A stretch of DNA of 63,249 nucleotides from Bacteroidota bacterium (GTDB taxonomy: Bacteria; Bacteroidota; Ignavibacteria; UBA10030; UBA6906). Shown one piece after another: positions 41,701-51,887 of this stretch (positions within the stretch are counted from its first letter, which is position 1; every line of letters starts with the position of its first letter). The stretch lies in NCBI GenBank assembly GCA_019637975.1, contig JAHBUR010000024.1, positions 1 to 63,249 on the forward strand. Reading direction: 5' to 3'. A program made the position numbers and the translations under genes. The notes beneath the pieces were generated by a model. It was not told the origin of the DNA. It saw nothing but the letters and a program-made list of their open reading frames with translations, and made no database searches.

Positions 41701-42909
41701 TCAGGAGAGCTCTTGCATAACAGCGGCAATCTGTTTGCACACCCACTTCACTTCCGATTTCTTGATTACAAGCGGCGGGGCAAATCGAATGACATTCTCA
41801 TGTGTTTCTTTGCAAAGGACGCCGCGTTTCATCAATGCTTCACAATACGGCCGGGCTTTCGTGTCAAGCACAAGCCCGATCCACAATCCGCGTCCGCGTA
41901 CCGTGACAATGTGTGGATTCTTTATTGCACGAAGTTGTGCCATGAAGTACTGTCCAAGAGTTTTGGATCGTGCAATGAGCTTTTCCTTTACCAGAACTCG
42001 TAGCGCAGCAACGGCAACGGCTGCGGCAAGCGGGTTTCCGCCGAAGGTCGAGCCGTGATCCCCGGGATGAAATACGCCGAGGATCCCTTTGCTGGCAAGC
42101 ACTGCCGAAATGGGATAGAACCCGCCGCCCAATGCTTTGCCGATGATCACCATGTCGGGCCGAACATTCTCATGTTCGAACGCAAACAACTTCCCCGTCC
42201 TGCCCAATCCGGACTGAATTTCATCGACAATCAGAAGAACATTGTTTTCCTTGCAGAGCGCAGCAGCCTCCCGCAAATATCCCTCCGGCGGAAGCACAAT
42301 TCCCGATTCACCCTGTATAGGTTCAACCAAAAATGCCGCCGTGTTAGGAGTAATGTTTCTTCTCAAATCATCAATGTCGCCGTATTTCACTATACGGAAA
42401 CCCGGAGTAAAGGGCCCGAATCCGTCGCGATATTGCGCGTCTGTTGAAAAGCTGACGATTGTGGTCGTACGCCCGTGGAAGTTATCGGTGCAGCAAATGA
42501 TCTCCGCCTGATTTTCAGGAATACCCTTCACCTTGTATCCCCACTTGCGTGCAGCTTTTACTGCCGTTTCAACCGCTTCGGCTCCGGAGTTCATCGGTAG
42601 CGACATGTCATAACGCGTCATATCATGCAATGCCTTGTACAGCATCGGGAGCTGGTCGTTACGAAATGCGCGGCTTGTCAGTGTTACTCGCTTTGCTTGT
42701 TTGACAAAGGCCGCCGCTATCTTGGGATGGCAATGCCCCTGGTTAACCGCCGAGTATGCGGCAAGACAGTCGAGATATTTCCTTCCTTCGACATCATAGA
42801 CCCATACGCCTCGTGCTTTTTGAATCACGACATCGAGTGGATGATAATTGTGCGCGCCCAACTTTTCTTCGAGCGCAATCAATGCTTGTGTTTTTGAAGT
42901 CTTGCCCAT
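41701..42909 (-). CDS. rocD: Ornithine-oxo-acid aminotransferase
   Basis: A 402-residue class III PLP aminotransferase that turns ornithine and 2-oxoglutarate into glutamate semialdehyde and glutamate in arginine breakdown or proline synthesis. The start is typical of RocD (YHPLDVVIQKARGVWVYDVEG). Other marks are LPMNSGAEAVETAVKAAR, NFHGRTTTIVSFS, VDEIQSGLGRTGK and the PLP lysine in IIGKALGGGFYPISA. Length is normal. It stands 76 bases downstream of an enoyl-reductase gene on the same strand with no clear link in function. Confidence 0.95.
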   Translation of the reverse strand: MGKTSKTQALIALEEKLGAHNYHPLDVVIQKARGVWVYDVEGRKYLDCLAAYSAVNQGHCHPKIAAAFVKQAKRVTLTSRAFRNDQLPMLYKALHDMTRYDMSLPMNSGAEAVETAVKAARKWGYKVKGIPENQAEIICCTDNFHGRTTTIVSFSTDAQYRDGFGPFTPGFRIVKYGDIDDLRRNITPNTAAFLVEPIQGESGIVLPPEGYLREAAALCKENNVLLIVDEIQSGLGRTGKLFAFEHENVRPDMVIIGKALGGGFYPISAVLASKGILGVFHPGDHGSTFGGNPLAAAVAVAALRVLVKEKLIARSKTLGQYFMAQLRAIKNPHIVTVRGRGLWIGLVLDTKARPYCEALMKRGVLCKETHENVIRFAPPLVIKKSEVKWVCKQIAAVMQELS

Positions 42910-42985
42910 TCGAGTTCTGTTGTGTTAGGTGAATAGTCTTGTGAATATGTGGAGAAAATCTGCAATCGACCTTTGCCAAGGTTCG

Positions 42986-43831
42986 TTAATCCGGCCTTTC
43001 GACGCTTTTCTTCCCTATGTATTGCACGTAATCTTCCCCGCCGTCAACCCGAATTACGTTCCCTGAAATAAAATGAGCATCATCGTGAGCAAGCAGCGCA
43101 ATCGCCTTGGCAACATCCTCCGGCGTACAGTTGCGCATTGAAGGGTTGCGGGCTCGTGCAACCTCGAGCATCTCACTTGCTCCGGGAATCTTTTTGAGGG
43201 CAGGAGTATCGGTAACGCCTCCAAGAATCGTGTTGGCAGTAATTCCCAAAGGGCCAAGCTCAAGCGAAATTTGCCTGATGTATGATTCCAGCGCCGCCTT
43301 TGCGGCTGAAACTGCGCCGTAGTTCAATAACGACGAATGCCCGCCGGATGACGTCATTGCATAGACCCTGCCGCCGCGTTTCATCAATCCCCTTTCCATG
43401 ACAGCCTGCGTCCAATACACCAGCGAGTTCGCCATTACATCCATCGTCATTTCAATCTGGGCTTGTGTGAGCGACACTCCTGACTTTGGCGAAACGAGAG
43501 GTTTGAGGCTTCCGAATGCGAGCGAGTGCATGAGCACGCGAATCGTATTTGCTGAATCGGATCCAAACTCCTCTTTCATCGTATCCAGCACCTCGGCACG
43601 CTTCTGAGGGTCAGAGGCATTCACGTTGAAGAAGCGTACATGAACTCCGTATCCCTGCAGCTCCTCGATCAAGGCTTCAACAGCAGGCATCCCCGCAGCG
43701 CGATCGAAATGGACGCCGATGATACTCATGCCGTGCCGTGCAAGTTCGCGTGCAGTTGCCGCACCGAACCCGCTGGACGCGCCGAGAATAAGCCCCCATT
43801 GGTTCTTGCTGTAGGAAAATGTTGATTTCAC
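42986..43831 (-). CDS. SDR-family enoyl-ACP reductase-like protein
   Basis: A 281-residue short-chain dehydrogenase fold protein. The nucleotide site reads LGASSGFGAATARELARHG. The active-site Tyr and Lys are spaced as Tyr-x6-Lys (YGAVSAAKAALE), the spacing of FabI-type enoyl reductases, not the usual Tyr-x3-Lys of classical SDRs. VLMHSLAFGSL also recalls the FabI region with SLAFA. So it may reduce enoyl-ACP in fatty acid synthesis, but a different carbonyl substrate is possible. The GTG start at 43831 has AAGGA 7 bases upstream. It follows glmS by 22 bases. Confidence 0.82.
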   Translation of the reverse strand: MKSTFSYSKNQWGLILGASSGFGAATARELARHGMSIIGVHFDRAAGMPAVEALIEELQGYGVHVRFFNVNASDPQKRAEVLDTMKEEFGSDSANTIRVLMHSLAFGSLKPLVSPKSGVSLTQAQIEMTMDVMANSLVYWTQAVMERGLMKRGGRVYAMTSSGGHSSLLNYGAVSAAKAALESYIRQISLELGPLGITANTILGGVTDTPALKKIPGASEMLEVARARNPSMRNCTPEDVAKAIALLAHDDAHFISGNVIRVDGGEDYVQYIGKKSVERPD

Positions 43832-43853
43832 GGAGTTCCTTTCTTCTATTCAA

Positions 43854-45698
43854 CTATTCTACGGTTACGCTCTTTGCGAGATTTCGCGGCTGGTCCACGT
43901 TCGTGCCTCTCGCTACCGCCATGTAATACGACAGAAGTTGCAGAGGGATGATGTTCACGATGGGGCCGAAATAGCCGTACGTACGCGGCACACGAATCAC
44001 GAAATCCGCCAACTCTTCAATTTCATGATCATCTTCATTTGCTACGGCAATAATGCGTCCGCGACGGGCTTTTACTTCCTGCAGGTTGCTGATGACTTTC
44101 TCATAAATCCCGTCCTTCGGAACGACGAACACGACCGGCATATTCTCATCAATCAAGGCAATCGGACCGTGTTTCATTTCCGCTGCCGGATATCCTTCGG
44201 CATGGATGTAGGAGATTTCCTTAAGCTTCAGAGCGCCTTCCAACGCCACGGGGAAATTTGCTCCGCGACCGAGATACAGGAAGTTCTGGGCATTTCGAAA
44301 TTCTTCGGCAATTTCCTTGATCTGTCCCGTCGTCTTGGCGAGAATTTTGGCCACTTTTTCCGGGATTGCCGCCAGTTCTTGTGAAAGTACTTGCGCATGT
44401 TTAACCGTGATAGTTCCCTTTGCACGGGCAACCATCAGAGTGATCAGTGACAACACAGTTAGTTGCGATGTAAATGCCTTTGTCGAGGCAACGCCGATTT
44501 CCGGACCGGCATGCACGTAGACGCCACCGTGCGACTCACGGGCAATTGTGCTTCCCACGACATTGACGATGCCGAGTACAGTTGCGCCTTTCTGCTTCGC
44601 TTCCCGTCCGGCCGCAAGCGTATCCGCCGTTTCACCGCTTTGACTGATCAGAAATACGACATCGTCGTTGTTGATAATGGGGTTGCGGTAACGGAACTCC
44701 GATGCATATTCCACCTCCGTCGGAATCCGGGCAATTTCTTCAAACAAGTACTCCCCGACAAGTCCGGCGTGCCACGACGTTCCACAGGCCGTAATGACGA
44801 TACGACGTGCCTTGAGTAACTTGTCCTGTACCTCGCGCAATCCTCCGAGAACCACAGTCCCCTCATCAACTTGAAGGCGTCCCCGCATTGCATTGGTGAT
44901 CGTCTCAGGTTGCTCGTGAATCTCCTTGAGCATGAAATGATCGTAGCCGCCGCGTTCAATTTGCGATAATTCGAAGGTTATTTCCTCGATTTCACGTTCT
45001 GTTTCCTCGTCATCAATGGTCATCGTTCGAATGTTCGTTGCGGTGATTTCCGCCACTTCGCCATCTTTCATATAAATCACCTGCCGCGTATGGTCAACAA
45101 TCGCCGCGGCATCGGAGGCGACAAAATTCTCTCCATCCCCCACACCGATAATCAGCGGACTTCCTTTTCTTGCGGCAATCATTTTGTCAGGTTCATGCGT
45201 CGAGAGAACGACAAGCCCGTAGGTTCCCTCCACTTCGGCAAGGGCATGACGAACCGCGGAGGCAAGATTCTGCGTCCGTTTGTACATTTCTTCGATGAGA
45301 TGAGCCAGAACTTCGGTGTCGGTGGCGCTGCGAAACACGTGGCCTTCACGCACGAGTTTCGTTTTGATGGTTGAGTAGTTTTCGATGATGCCGTTGTGAA
45401 TGATGGCAATCTCCTCTTCGGAGTCCCAATGCGGGTGGGCATTGGTGTCGTTCGGTTCACCATGCGTAGCCCACCGTGTATGCCCCATGCCGAGTTGGGC
45501 ATTCAACGAGCCGTTATACTGGCTTAGATGCTGTACCAGATCGGCGACTTTTCCTGCCTTCTTGTCGATGCTGAACAACCCATCCTTCACGAGAGCGATT
45601 CCGGCCGAATCGTAGCCGCGATACTCGAGTCGTTTCAATCCTTCAAGAATAATCGGCACACAATTCCGTGGACCGACATAACCTACGATGCCACACAT
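43854..45698 (-). CDS. glmS: Glutamine-fructose-6-phosphate aminotransferase (isomerizing)
   Basis: A 614-residue enzyme that makes glucosamine-6-phosphate for peptidoglycan and LPS. The N-terminal glutaminase starts MCGIVGYVG with the catalytic Cys2 and contains LEYRGYDSAGI and MGHTRWATHGEP. Two SIS domains follow, with TACGTSWHAGLVGEYL and LISQSGETADT, and the C-terminal tail ends in PRNLAKSVTVE, which is conserved. Length is normal. No glmS ribozyme was recognised upstream. AAGGGGAA lies before the ATG at 45698. Confidence 0.97.
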   Translation of the reverse strand: MCGIVGYVGPRNCVPIILEGLKRLEYRGYDSAGIALVKDGLFSIDKKAGKVADLVQHLSQYNGSLNAQLGMGHTRWATHGEPNDTNAHPHWDSEEEIAIIHNGIIENYSTIKTKLVREGHVFRSATDTEVLAHLIEEMYKRTQNLASAVRHALAEVEGTYGLVVLSTHEPDKMIAARKGSPLIIGVGDGENFVASDAAAIVDHTRQVIYMKDGEVAEITATNIRTMTIDDEETEREIEEITFELSQIERGGYDHFMLKEIHEQPETITNAMRGRLQVDEGTVVLGGLREVQDKLLKARRIVITACGTSWHAGLVGEYLFEEIARIPTEVEYASEFRYRNPIINNDDVVFLISQSGETADTLAAGREAKQKGATVLGIVNVVGSTIARESHGGVYVHAGPEIGVASTKAFTSQLTVLSLITLMVARAKGTITVKHAQVLSQELAAIPEKVAKILAKTTGQIKEIAEEFRNAQNFLYLGRGANFPVALEGALKLKEISYIHAEGYPAAEMKHGPIALIDENMPVVFVVPKDGIYEKVISNLQEVKARRGRIIAVANEDDHEIEELADFVIRVPRTYGYFGPIVNIIPLQLLSYYMAVARGTNVDQPRNLAKSVTVE

Positions 45699-45777
45699 AG
45701 TTACGCTTCCCCTTCCAAAAAATGTGTCACAAGATACCCAAATCTCAACAGAGAATCAACGAACCGAATCAGCTTGT

Positions 45778-46563
45778 TTACGGCAGAACTCCTTGAAGAA
45801 TAATGTTGCCTTCTCCTGTTTCGACAACAATCCTGACCGTTCCCGTCACCGAGCCTTCCGTCAACACCGTCGGTTGTTGATTGATTGTTGTGAACGTGAG
45901 GTGTCTGGATGCTGATCGTTCCATTTGTGGTTCGCGCGACAATATCCGCTAATATTTGTAAAATTTAAAGATGATTGTTCCCTTCACTGCCGTAATGGTG
46001 CACGACCCTCCCGGCGGAATGGCCACTTCGCAATCAACACCGCCATCGAGGGATGTTATGTTGCATGAAGCGTTCAACCTCTTCACAACAACACCGTACA
46101 CGTTTCGCATCGTGAGATCTGCGCCGAGATCCGACACCGTTGTTGTTCCCTGCACGCCCTCGACAATGCACGGAGTCAGGAACGGAACGCCAATCGTCAG
46201 ATCGGCAGATACGGTGTACCCGACAACGCCGGCCGGAGTTTGCGGGAAGTACCGGACAGTATCGGCAACGGGCTGACGTATCAATTGAATCAGATTCAAG
46301 AGTGCCAAGGCATCGCCTCGATTCTTTCCCGTTGTTTGGCGGCTCAGAGTCCAACGCACAGAATCTTCCACGCCTGCCCATTTCAACACAACCGATCCGG
46401 CCGAGTTTCTGATGTTCACGTGAAGTCCCGAGTCTAAGACAGCAACGCCCGCAATTCTGTCGTTTGCGCTGACAGGTTCAGTGACATCGTTCGGAAGGTC
46501 ACTCGTACATCCCGACAAGAGTAGCGCGAAAAGAACACTAAAAACCACAACACGATAATTCAT
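45778..46563 (-). pseudogene. DUF4097-like adhesin-type lipoprotein gene broken by compensating frameshifts
   Basis: The intact frame from 46563 to 45949 gives 204 residues with a lipoprotein signal (LLLSGC) and beta-strand repeats typical of DUF4097 putative adhesins (ADLTMRNVYGVVVKRLNASC). It stops at TAG after IIFKFYKY. Beyond it, another frame reads ADIVARTTNGTISIQT, a classic motif of this family, and then the original frame resumes with FTTINQQPTVLTEGSV and VRIVVETGEGNIILQG to a stop at 45778-45780. So two indels of opposite sign, or sequencing errors in an AAATTTT run, interrupt a gene of about 261 codons. Function unknown. Confidence 0.7.
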
Positions 46564-46758
46564 TCAATCCTCATCAAAGAAAAAAAGAGACTGTTCATCG
46601 TAGAAAAACTGAAATCTGGCAGCAAATGTCAACTGATTCGCTTAACAAAAATCCGCCCACAAAACCCACCCATTGTACGGCCTGTCATTGAAAGTTGTTG
46701 TGATGTAGATACGGCTTTTCTGGCGTTGGACAATCTGAACAAACTGCCCGAAGGATGG

Positions 46759-47493
46759 CTAAAGAATGCCTATTGTGCCCATCATCCGGCCAGAATTCCC
46801 TTTCTCCCGACGGTAGGAATGAAGGAAAGGCTCCGAGATAGTACAAAGCGGGCTTGTTTCGATTGCCCCGGGTGAAATGCCGCACTCCTCCAACTGCCGG
46901 GCATTCGCCGATTTCAGGTCAACAAAAATGCCGCCGTTACGATGAACCACAAATTGCCCGGCGAACTGCGACGCCACTTCACCTCCAACAGCATAACAAC
47001 AAACGCTCGCCGCAGGTCCGATGAACGCAACACACTTTGAGGGTTGTGTGCCGTATTCACGCCGCATCAAGTTGATTGTTTGAGTGACAATACCTCCGGC
47101 TGTTCCGCGCCAGCCGGCGTGCATCGCCGCGACGGCGTGGTTTTGCGAATCGTAAACAAATACCGGAACGCAATCCGCCACGCTGACGCAGAGGAAGACC
47201 CGACGTGATGCCGTGACTAACGCATCGCAATCGGGATACGACCCCGGACTGTTTGCAACTTTCGCAACACTACTGTGAACCTGGCGGGGGATGGCAAGTT
47301 CGGCAGGTTGTATCCCCAATGAACCGAAAAACAACTCCCGATTCTTCCTGACATTCTCCTCGCTATCGCCTACACCAAACGAAAGGTTCATACCGAACGG
47401 CGACTGACCACCGATGGCTGTACTCATCCCGAATCGAACAGACGGAAATTTCCGGAAACACGAGGCGCTAATGACGGAGTGGTTTGCCGTCAT
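46759..47493 (-). CDS. pgeF: Peptidoglycan editing factor PgeF (YfiH/laccase-domain family)
   Basis: A 244-residue multicopper-oxidase-like fold protein. Family motifs are RQVHSSVAKV, DCDALVT, VSVADCVPVFVYD and MHAGWRGTAGGIV, with the zinc/copper Cys and His of the last two. PgeF removes wrongly inserted amino acids from muropeptide precursors, and relatives have purine nucleoside phosphorylase activity. The start overlaps the end of the large histidine kinase gene by 26 bases, so they share a transcript. Confidence 0.93.
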   Translation of the reverse strand: MTANHSVISASCFRKFPSVRFGMSTAIGGQSPFGMNLSFGVGDSEENVRKNRELFFGSLGIQPAELAIPRQVHSSVAKVANSPGSYPDCDALVTASRRVFLCVSVADCVPVFVYDSQNHAVAAMHAGWRGTAGGIVTQTINLMRREYGTQPSKCVAFIGPAASVCCYAVGGEVASQFAGQFVVHRNGGIFVDLKSANARQLEECGISPGAIETSPLCTISEPFLHSYRREKGNSGRMMGTIGIL

Positions 47494-50400
47494 CTGCAGT
47501 TACTTTCGGTATGCGAATAATCACAGTTGTTCCCTCGTTGACGATGCTTTCGATTGCAATACTGCCGTTCATATCTTCAATCGTTTTCTTCACAATTGCA
47601 AGGCCGAGTCCCATTCCGTCCGTCTTGGTGGAGAAGTTGGGCTGGAAGAGTTTGCCTTTGATGTCATCCGGAATGCCGCAGCCGAAATCCCGGATGCGAA
47701 TTTCAATTTCTGTTCCTGCGTCGGCACTTGATACCTCAACTCTTCCCTCCCCGTCCATTGCCTGAATGCCGTTGCGGATAATGTTAATGAACGCCCTGCG
47801 CAGTTCTTCCCGATCCGCCATAATCGGAGGGAGATGTTGCTCGAGCATGATGCTGAATTCCACCTTCTGATCCTGCTCGAAAAGGTATGCCGCCTCGCGT
47901 ACAATGTCATTTACGCTGCACCGTTCAAGCCGGGCGCTCGGCATGCGGGCAAAACTTGAAAACTCGGAGGCAATCCGCCCCAACGCATCCACCTGACGGA
48001 TCACCATCTGACTGATTTCCTCGAATATCTCATCGAAATTCTCCACTTTGTCACGGTACGTTTGCCGCAAGTGTTGAATGGCGAGTTTCATCGGTGTAAG
48101 CGGATTCTTGATTTCATGCGCGACTTGTTTTGCCATTTCCTTCCAGGCAAGTTCGCGTTCATATTGGACGAGATTCTCCCTGTTTCGCTTGAGATCTTTT
48201 GTCATGGTTTCAAATGAGCGAACCAGATCCTCGATCTCGCCAACGGCTTTGATGCCGACTTTGACGTCAAGGTCACCTTGCGATACGCGCTTCGTTGCCT
48301 CCGTGAGCTTCTGAATCGGTGCGGCGATTCGATTCGCAAAGGCGATGGCCAACAGCGCCATGCCGATGAAGATAATTGCCGAAACACCGAACAGGAACGC
48401 GTTTGTCCGTGCAACATCCTCGTCAATCTGATCCTGCCTGTAGAGGGTGGGAACGGCAATGACGCCGATGATACTCTCCGCCGTATCGATGATGGGCTTG
48501 TAGCCGACCGCGTATCTGTACAATCCGATATTCTCCATCTCGAAATGAAAGCGCTTCCCCACCACAAAAACTTCCGCGTAGGCTGTGCCGCTGAGCCGCC
48601 GGTCGAGAATGCCCGACTCGTAGAGTTCGGGCCGGCTGCTCACGAACAGTGTGTTGCCGATATAAATGTTGAAATCGGATTTCATCCCCGATACTAAATG
48701 CTCGGTTGAAACTTCACTGGCGAGCTGCCCGATGAGACTGTCCCGCGTTGCTACAGGGGTGAGTTTATCTTCAATCATTTGAGTTTCCTGACTCAGCCGT
48801 TGTGCGAGATACTCCTCCACACGTTCGCGTGCAAAGCTCCGTGTGTAATTCGAGATGATAATCACGGGGAGAGCCGACACAATTAACAACGCAACCAGCA
48901 ATCTGTCGCGAAACGTGAAGCGATAGGGCTTTCTTCTTGCCCACTGCACAACCAGGAATGCTGCAAATCCCCCTATTAGTACAAGCCCGAAATAGACCAG
49001 CGTGCGCACAACACCGAAGACGTGCCAGAAGAAACCCAGCGACTCCATACGCAACGCCACAATACGATCGCCGGAGGGAAGTCGTCTCGCAAAATACGTC
49101 TCGTAGTCTCGGCCGGCAATCGTCTCATGAACCCACATTGATGTAACAGTCGAATCCTTGAAGCGTTCGCGGGCTTCCGGGGGAATGCGATAGCCCACCG
49201 GCAACGTCAAATTGCCGGAAGAGAGTGCCCGTTCGCCCTTGAATTCGGTTACTGAAATCGTGCGGTAGAATGATTCGATTTTCTCGTGAGAAGCAGTCTG
49301 AAACACACGCGGAGTTTCACCACGGAACAATGATTGTTGCGCAGCCGAGATCACCACAACGCCATAGCCGAGCAACTCGTCGGCCGCACGGATTGGCAGG
49401 GACCCTGCATACACCTTTATCGCCTCCATCCCTGATCCGGCTTCACGCACATCAATCTGTGTCGTGTGATTCTTTAGCACGGCAAGGCTTGCCTCCTGAG
49501 CGGCTGCGGATTGCTCACCGATGGCAAACCGGCTGATCTCCTGGCCATCGGGGGTGTAGATAGTAAACGAGCAATTGAAGCCCTGCTGCGCAGCGTTACT
49601 TCCGGCCCAGCTTGTAAAAGCGAGCCGCTCCAGTTCCTCCTTGTCGCCGTGCAGCAGAACGTCAAACGCCTCATCTGTAACAAAACTCTGCAATGCTTCG
49701 TTGATGTTGAACGTGAACCACGCGTCCGTCGGGCGAAGAACGTCGCGGGCAAAGAGCTCAACGCGTTCCCGGTCTCTTTCCTGTATCACTTGACTGAGAA
49801 GAGGATAGAAAAAGACCGCAGACAACGCGAGGACACTCACGGCATTCCCCAGCAGAATCGGCTTCCGCCTGTATCGCCTGTTCCGGTGAACGAAGAATGC
49901 AAAGATGAGTATTCCGGAACCGAAGAACAGCCGAAACGACGTTGACATGAGGGGCGTCTCCTGCACAACACCGAATACGACCGAAGCAAGAACATACAAA
50001 CCCGCCATGAAGATCCAGGGCTTGATGTCGCGACCTGTTCTGTCGCTTTCGAACAATGAGACAATAAATCTCGTGAGCGCGACAGCAACGACAATCAGCG
50101 ATGCACTAATGACGAAGAGATTGAACACCATCAGCGCCAACTCAAGTGGTGGAACGATCACTGTCGGATCGTTGAAGCGGAAATTGGAATCAATCACGGC
50201 GCTTCGTATCGTGGCGGCGTATCCCCTCAAGAGCAGGTAGATGAGTGCCGCAACTGCAACTGCTGCCACAATGCGCATGGGCAGCCACATTCTCCTCTCC
50301 GGCGAACCGGTCGGTTCGTCCCGGACAAACCGGAATACACCTGCAACGTTGGTAAAGAGCGCAAGCGACGTCAGTGTCATCTCACCCACTGACTTCGCCA

Positions 50401-51403
50401 GCCCGTTGCCGAATTTGGATGCAAAATGACCCGGATCGAAAATACTCCATTGGACAAGTATCTGAGGAACTTCAAGCCAAAGCAGGAGATAGCGGACAAT
50501 CCAAATGATGGCTGTGATTCCGACTATTCGGAGAAACAGCGATGTGAGGTTGGATAGAATCCGTGCTGCGTAGAGCGCTAAAACAAACATGCCCAACACC
50601 AACAATCCAACTTTCACTTTGTGAAAGCGTGCTGCAACCAATTCCAGGTATGCGGAACGAGAGAATTTCACGATGCTTGCAACGCCGAGCTTTCTGCCGT
50701 CGATGCCTGAAAGAACCGTCGAAGCGTAGCGGCCGTCTTTGGGTAGTTCCGCATGTTCAGAGTAGTTGATATCAACATTCACTCCGAAATCCTCGCTCAG
50801 TTTTTTTGCCAAACCTGCTGGAGTAATGAATTTGTTGCTGAGGGGATAGTTGACTTCAATGGTCTGCCGGATGAGAACGGCCCCCACGACCTCACCCTCA
50901 ACACGCACCGGAGTGATGACAAAAAGTTGCGAGAATATCGGCCCGCGGGTGACATACGATGTGAGTACCCCTTGGAGAGCGACAGCAATTTCACGCTGAT
51001 TGACGATACCGCTTCTTCCGTGCCACGCAACCAGAACCCCCTCCTTGTCATATACTTCAGCGCCCACATCCTGATTGCGGGATATTCGTGCACTCTGGGA
51101 GAAGAGGGCATCGGCATCATTCGTTTTTCCGGTCAAATACTGAGTTACATCTTCGTGACGCGCAAGCTCAGCGGCAATGCGGCGGGCCTTGCGTTGAACG
51201 CCGCTGAATTCGGTCCGTATCGCAGCGAGTTGCTCGTTGCTTTTCGATTCGGTGATGCTGTCCCAATTGCGCGTGTAGTATGAGATTGTTGTGTACTCAG
51301 CAACCTGCAGAATGGCCAATATCCCGATAATAAAAAAGACGATGCCGAAGGATCGTCTTTGCACGGATAAGGATTCGATGTAAGACCGCAGTCTTGCGAC
51401 CAT
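47468..51403 (-). CDS. Very large membrane histidine kinase (NtrY-like)
   Basis: A 1311-residue membrane kinase, far longer than most. A first transmembrane helix (about 18-40) is followed by a Cache-like extracytoplasmic domain to about 265. About seven more hydrophobic helices follow to about 530, then a second extracytoplasmic region, another helix near 830, a third sensor region and a helix before the HAMP domain (RIAAPIQKLTEATKRVSQGD). The H-box is AHEIKNPLTP with its His near residue 1096, then the N-box NIIRNGIQAM, DFGCGIPDD and GMGLGLAIVKK. The kinase core resembles NtrY. Its response regulator is not adjacent. It lies 5 bases after a small secreted protein gene and overlaps pgeF. Confidence 0.9.
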   Translation of the reverse strand: MVARLRSYIESLSVQRRSFGIVFFIIGILAILQVAEYTTISYYTRNWDSITESKSNEQLAAIRTEFSGVQRKARRIAAELARHEDVTQYLTGKTNDADALFSQSARISRNQDVGAEVYDKEGVLVAWHGRSGIVNQREIAVALQGVLTSYVTRGPIFSQLFVITPVRVEGEVVGAVLIRQTIEVNYPLSNKFITPAGLAKKLSEDFGVNVDINYSEHAELPKDGRYASTVLSGIDGRKLGVASIVKFSRSAYLELVAARFHKVKVGLLVLGMFVLALYAARILSNLTSLFLRIVGITAIIWIVRYLLLWLEVPQILVQWSIFDPGHFASKFGNGLAKSVGEMTLTSLALFTNVAGVFRFVRDEPTGSPERRMWLPMRIVAAVAVAALIYLLLRGYAATIRSAVIDSNFRFNDPTVIVPPLELALMVFNLFVISASLIVVAVALTRFIVSLFESDRTGRDIKPWIFMAGLYVLASVVFGVVQETPLMSTSFRLFFGSGILIFAFFVHRNRRYRRKPILLGNAVSVLALSAVFFYPLLSQVIQERDRERVELFARDVLRPTDAWFTFNINEALQSFVTDEAFDVLLHGDKEELERLAFTSWAGSNAAQQGFNCSFTIYTPDGQEISRFAIGEQSAAAQEASLAVLKNHTTQIDVREAGSGMEAIKVYAGSLPIRAADELLGYGVVVISAAQQSLFRGETPRVFQTASHEKIESFYRTISVTEFKGERALSSGNLTLPVGYRIPPEARERFKDSTVTSMWVHETIAGRDYETYFARRLPSGDRIVALRMESLGFFWHVFGVVRTLVYFGLVLIGGFAAFLVVQWARRKPYRFTFRDRLLVALLIVSALPVIIISNYTRSFARERVEEYLAQRLSQETQMIEDKLTPVATRDSLIGQLASEVSTEHLVSGMKSDFNIYIGNTLFVSSRPELYESGILDRRLSGTAYAEVFVVGKRFHFEMENIGLYRYAVGYKPIIDTAESIIGVIAVPTLYRQDQIDEDVARTNAFLFGVSAIIFIGMALLAIAFANRIAAPIQKLTEATKRVSQGDLDVKVGIKAVGEIEDLVRSFETMTKDLKRNRENLVQYERELAWKEMAKQVAHEIKNPLTPMKLAIQHLRQTYRDKVENFDEIFEEISQMVIRQVDALGRIASEFSSFARMPSARLERCSVNDIVREAAYLFEQDQKVEFSIMLEQHLPPIMADREELRRAFINIIRNGIQAMDGEGRVEVSSADAGTEIEIRIRDFGCGIPDDIKGKLFQPNFSTKTDGMGLGLAIVKKTIEDMNGSIAIESIVNEGTTVIIRIPKVTADDGKPLRH

Positions 51404-51408
51404 CTATT

Positions 51409-51834
51409 TCAGTAGATGTTGATTTCGGAAATCACCCACTTGTCTGCCGACTTCATCAGCGCCACGTATACTTGGGCAATTTCGCGAGCGCCCTTGTGAC
51501 TGAACACGGCAGTTCCTGTTGCGTAGGGCATTGCTTCTGTTTCGCCGACAGCAGAGAATTCGAAGCTAATGACTTTGCGGGATTTGAGAAAGTTCTCAAG
51601 AATGTAATACGCATGATTCGAGCTGAAGTAGCCGTTTTCCTCTCCTTTCAATGTTACCTGCACTTTGAGTCCTAAGTACGGCGAAAAGACGGAGACCTTT
51701 GAGATTTCGAACCCGTGCTGTATTTCCTCAAAGACAACGCGGAAATCCCTCGAACCTGTCGGAATTTCCTGCGCTTTTCCTACCGGTACGAAACAGATGG
51801 CAAGGAACACTGCAAGAGGTAGAACAAATCTCAT
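51409..51834 (-). CDS. Small secreted protein, DUF4783-like
   Basis: A 141-residue exported protein with a signal peptide (LPLAVFLAICFVPVGKAQ). The body resembles the NTF2-like DUF4783 family of Bacteroidota: VQVTLKGEENGYFSSNHAYYILENFLKSR, then YATGTAVFSHKG and a final VYVALMKSADKWVISEINIY. The function of the family is not known. It is 5 bases upstream of the large histidine kinase, so it may act with that sensor in the periplasm. I am fairly sure of the gene and less sure of the family. Confidence 0.75.
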   Translation of the reverse strand: MRFVLPLAVFLAICFVPVGKAQEIPTGSRDFRVVFEEIQHGFEISKVSVFSPYLGLKVQVTLKGEENGYFSSNHAYYILENFLKSRKVISFEFSAVGETEAMPYATGTAVFSHKGAREIAQVYVALMKSADKWVISEINIY

Positions 51835-51887
51835 AACACTCTCATCAACGATAGTTCAAAGTAAAAGGAATCCATCCAAAAGTCAAT

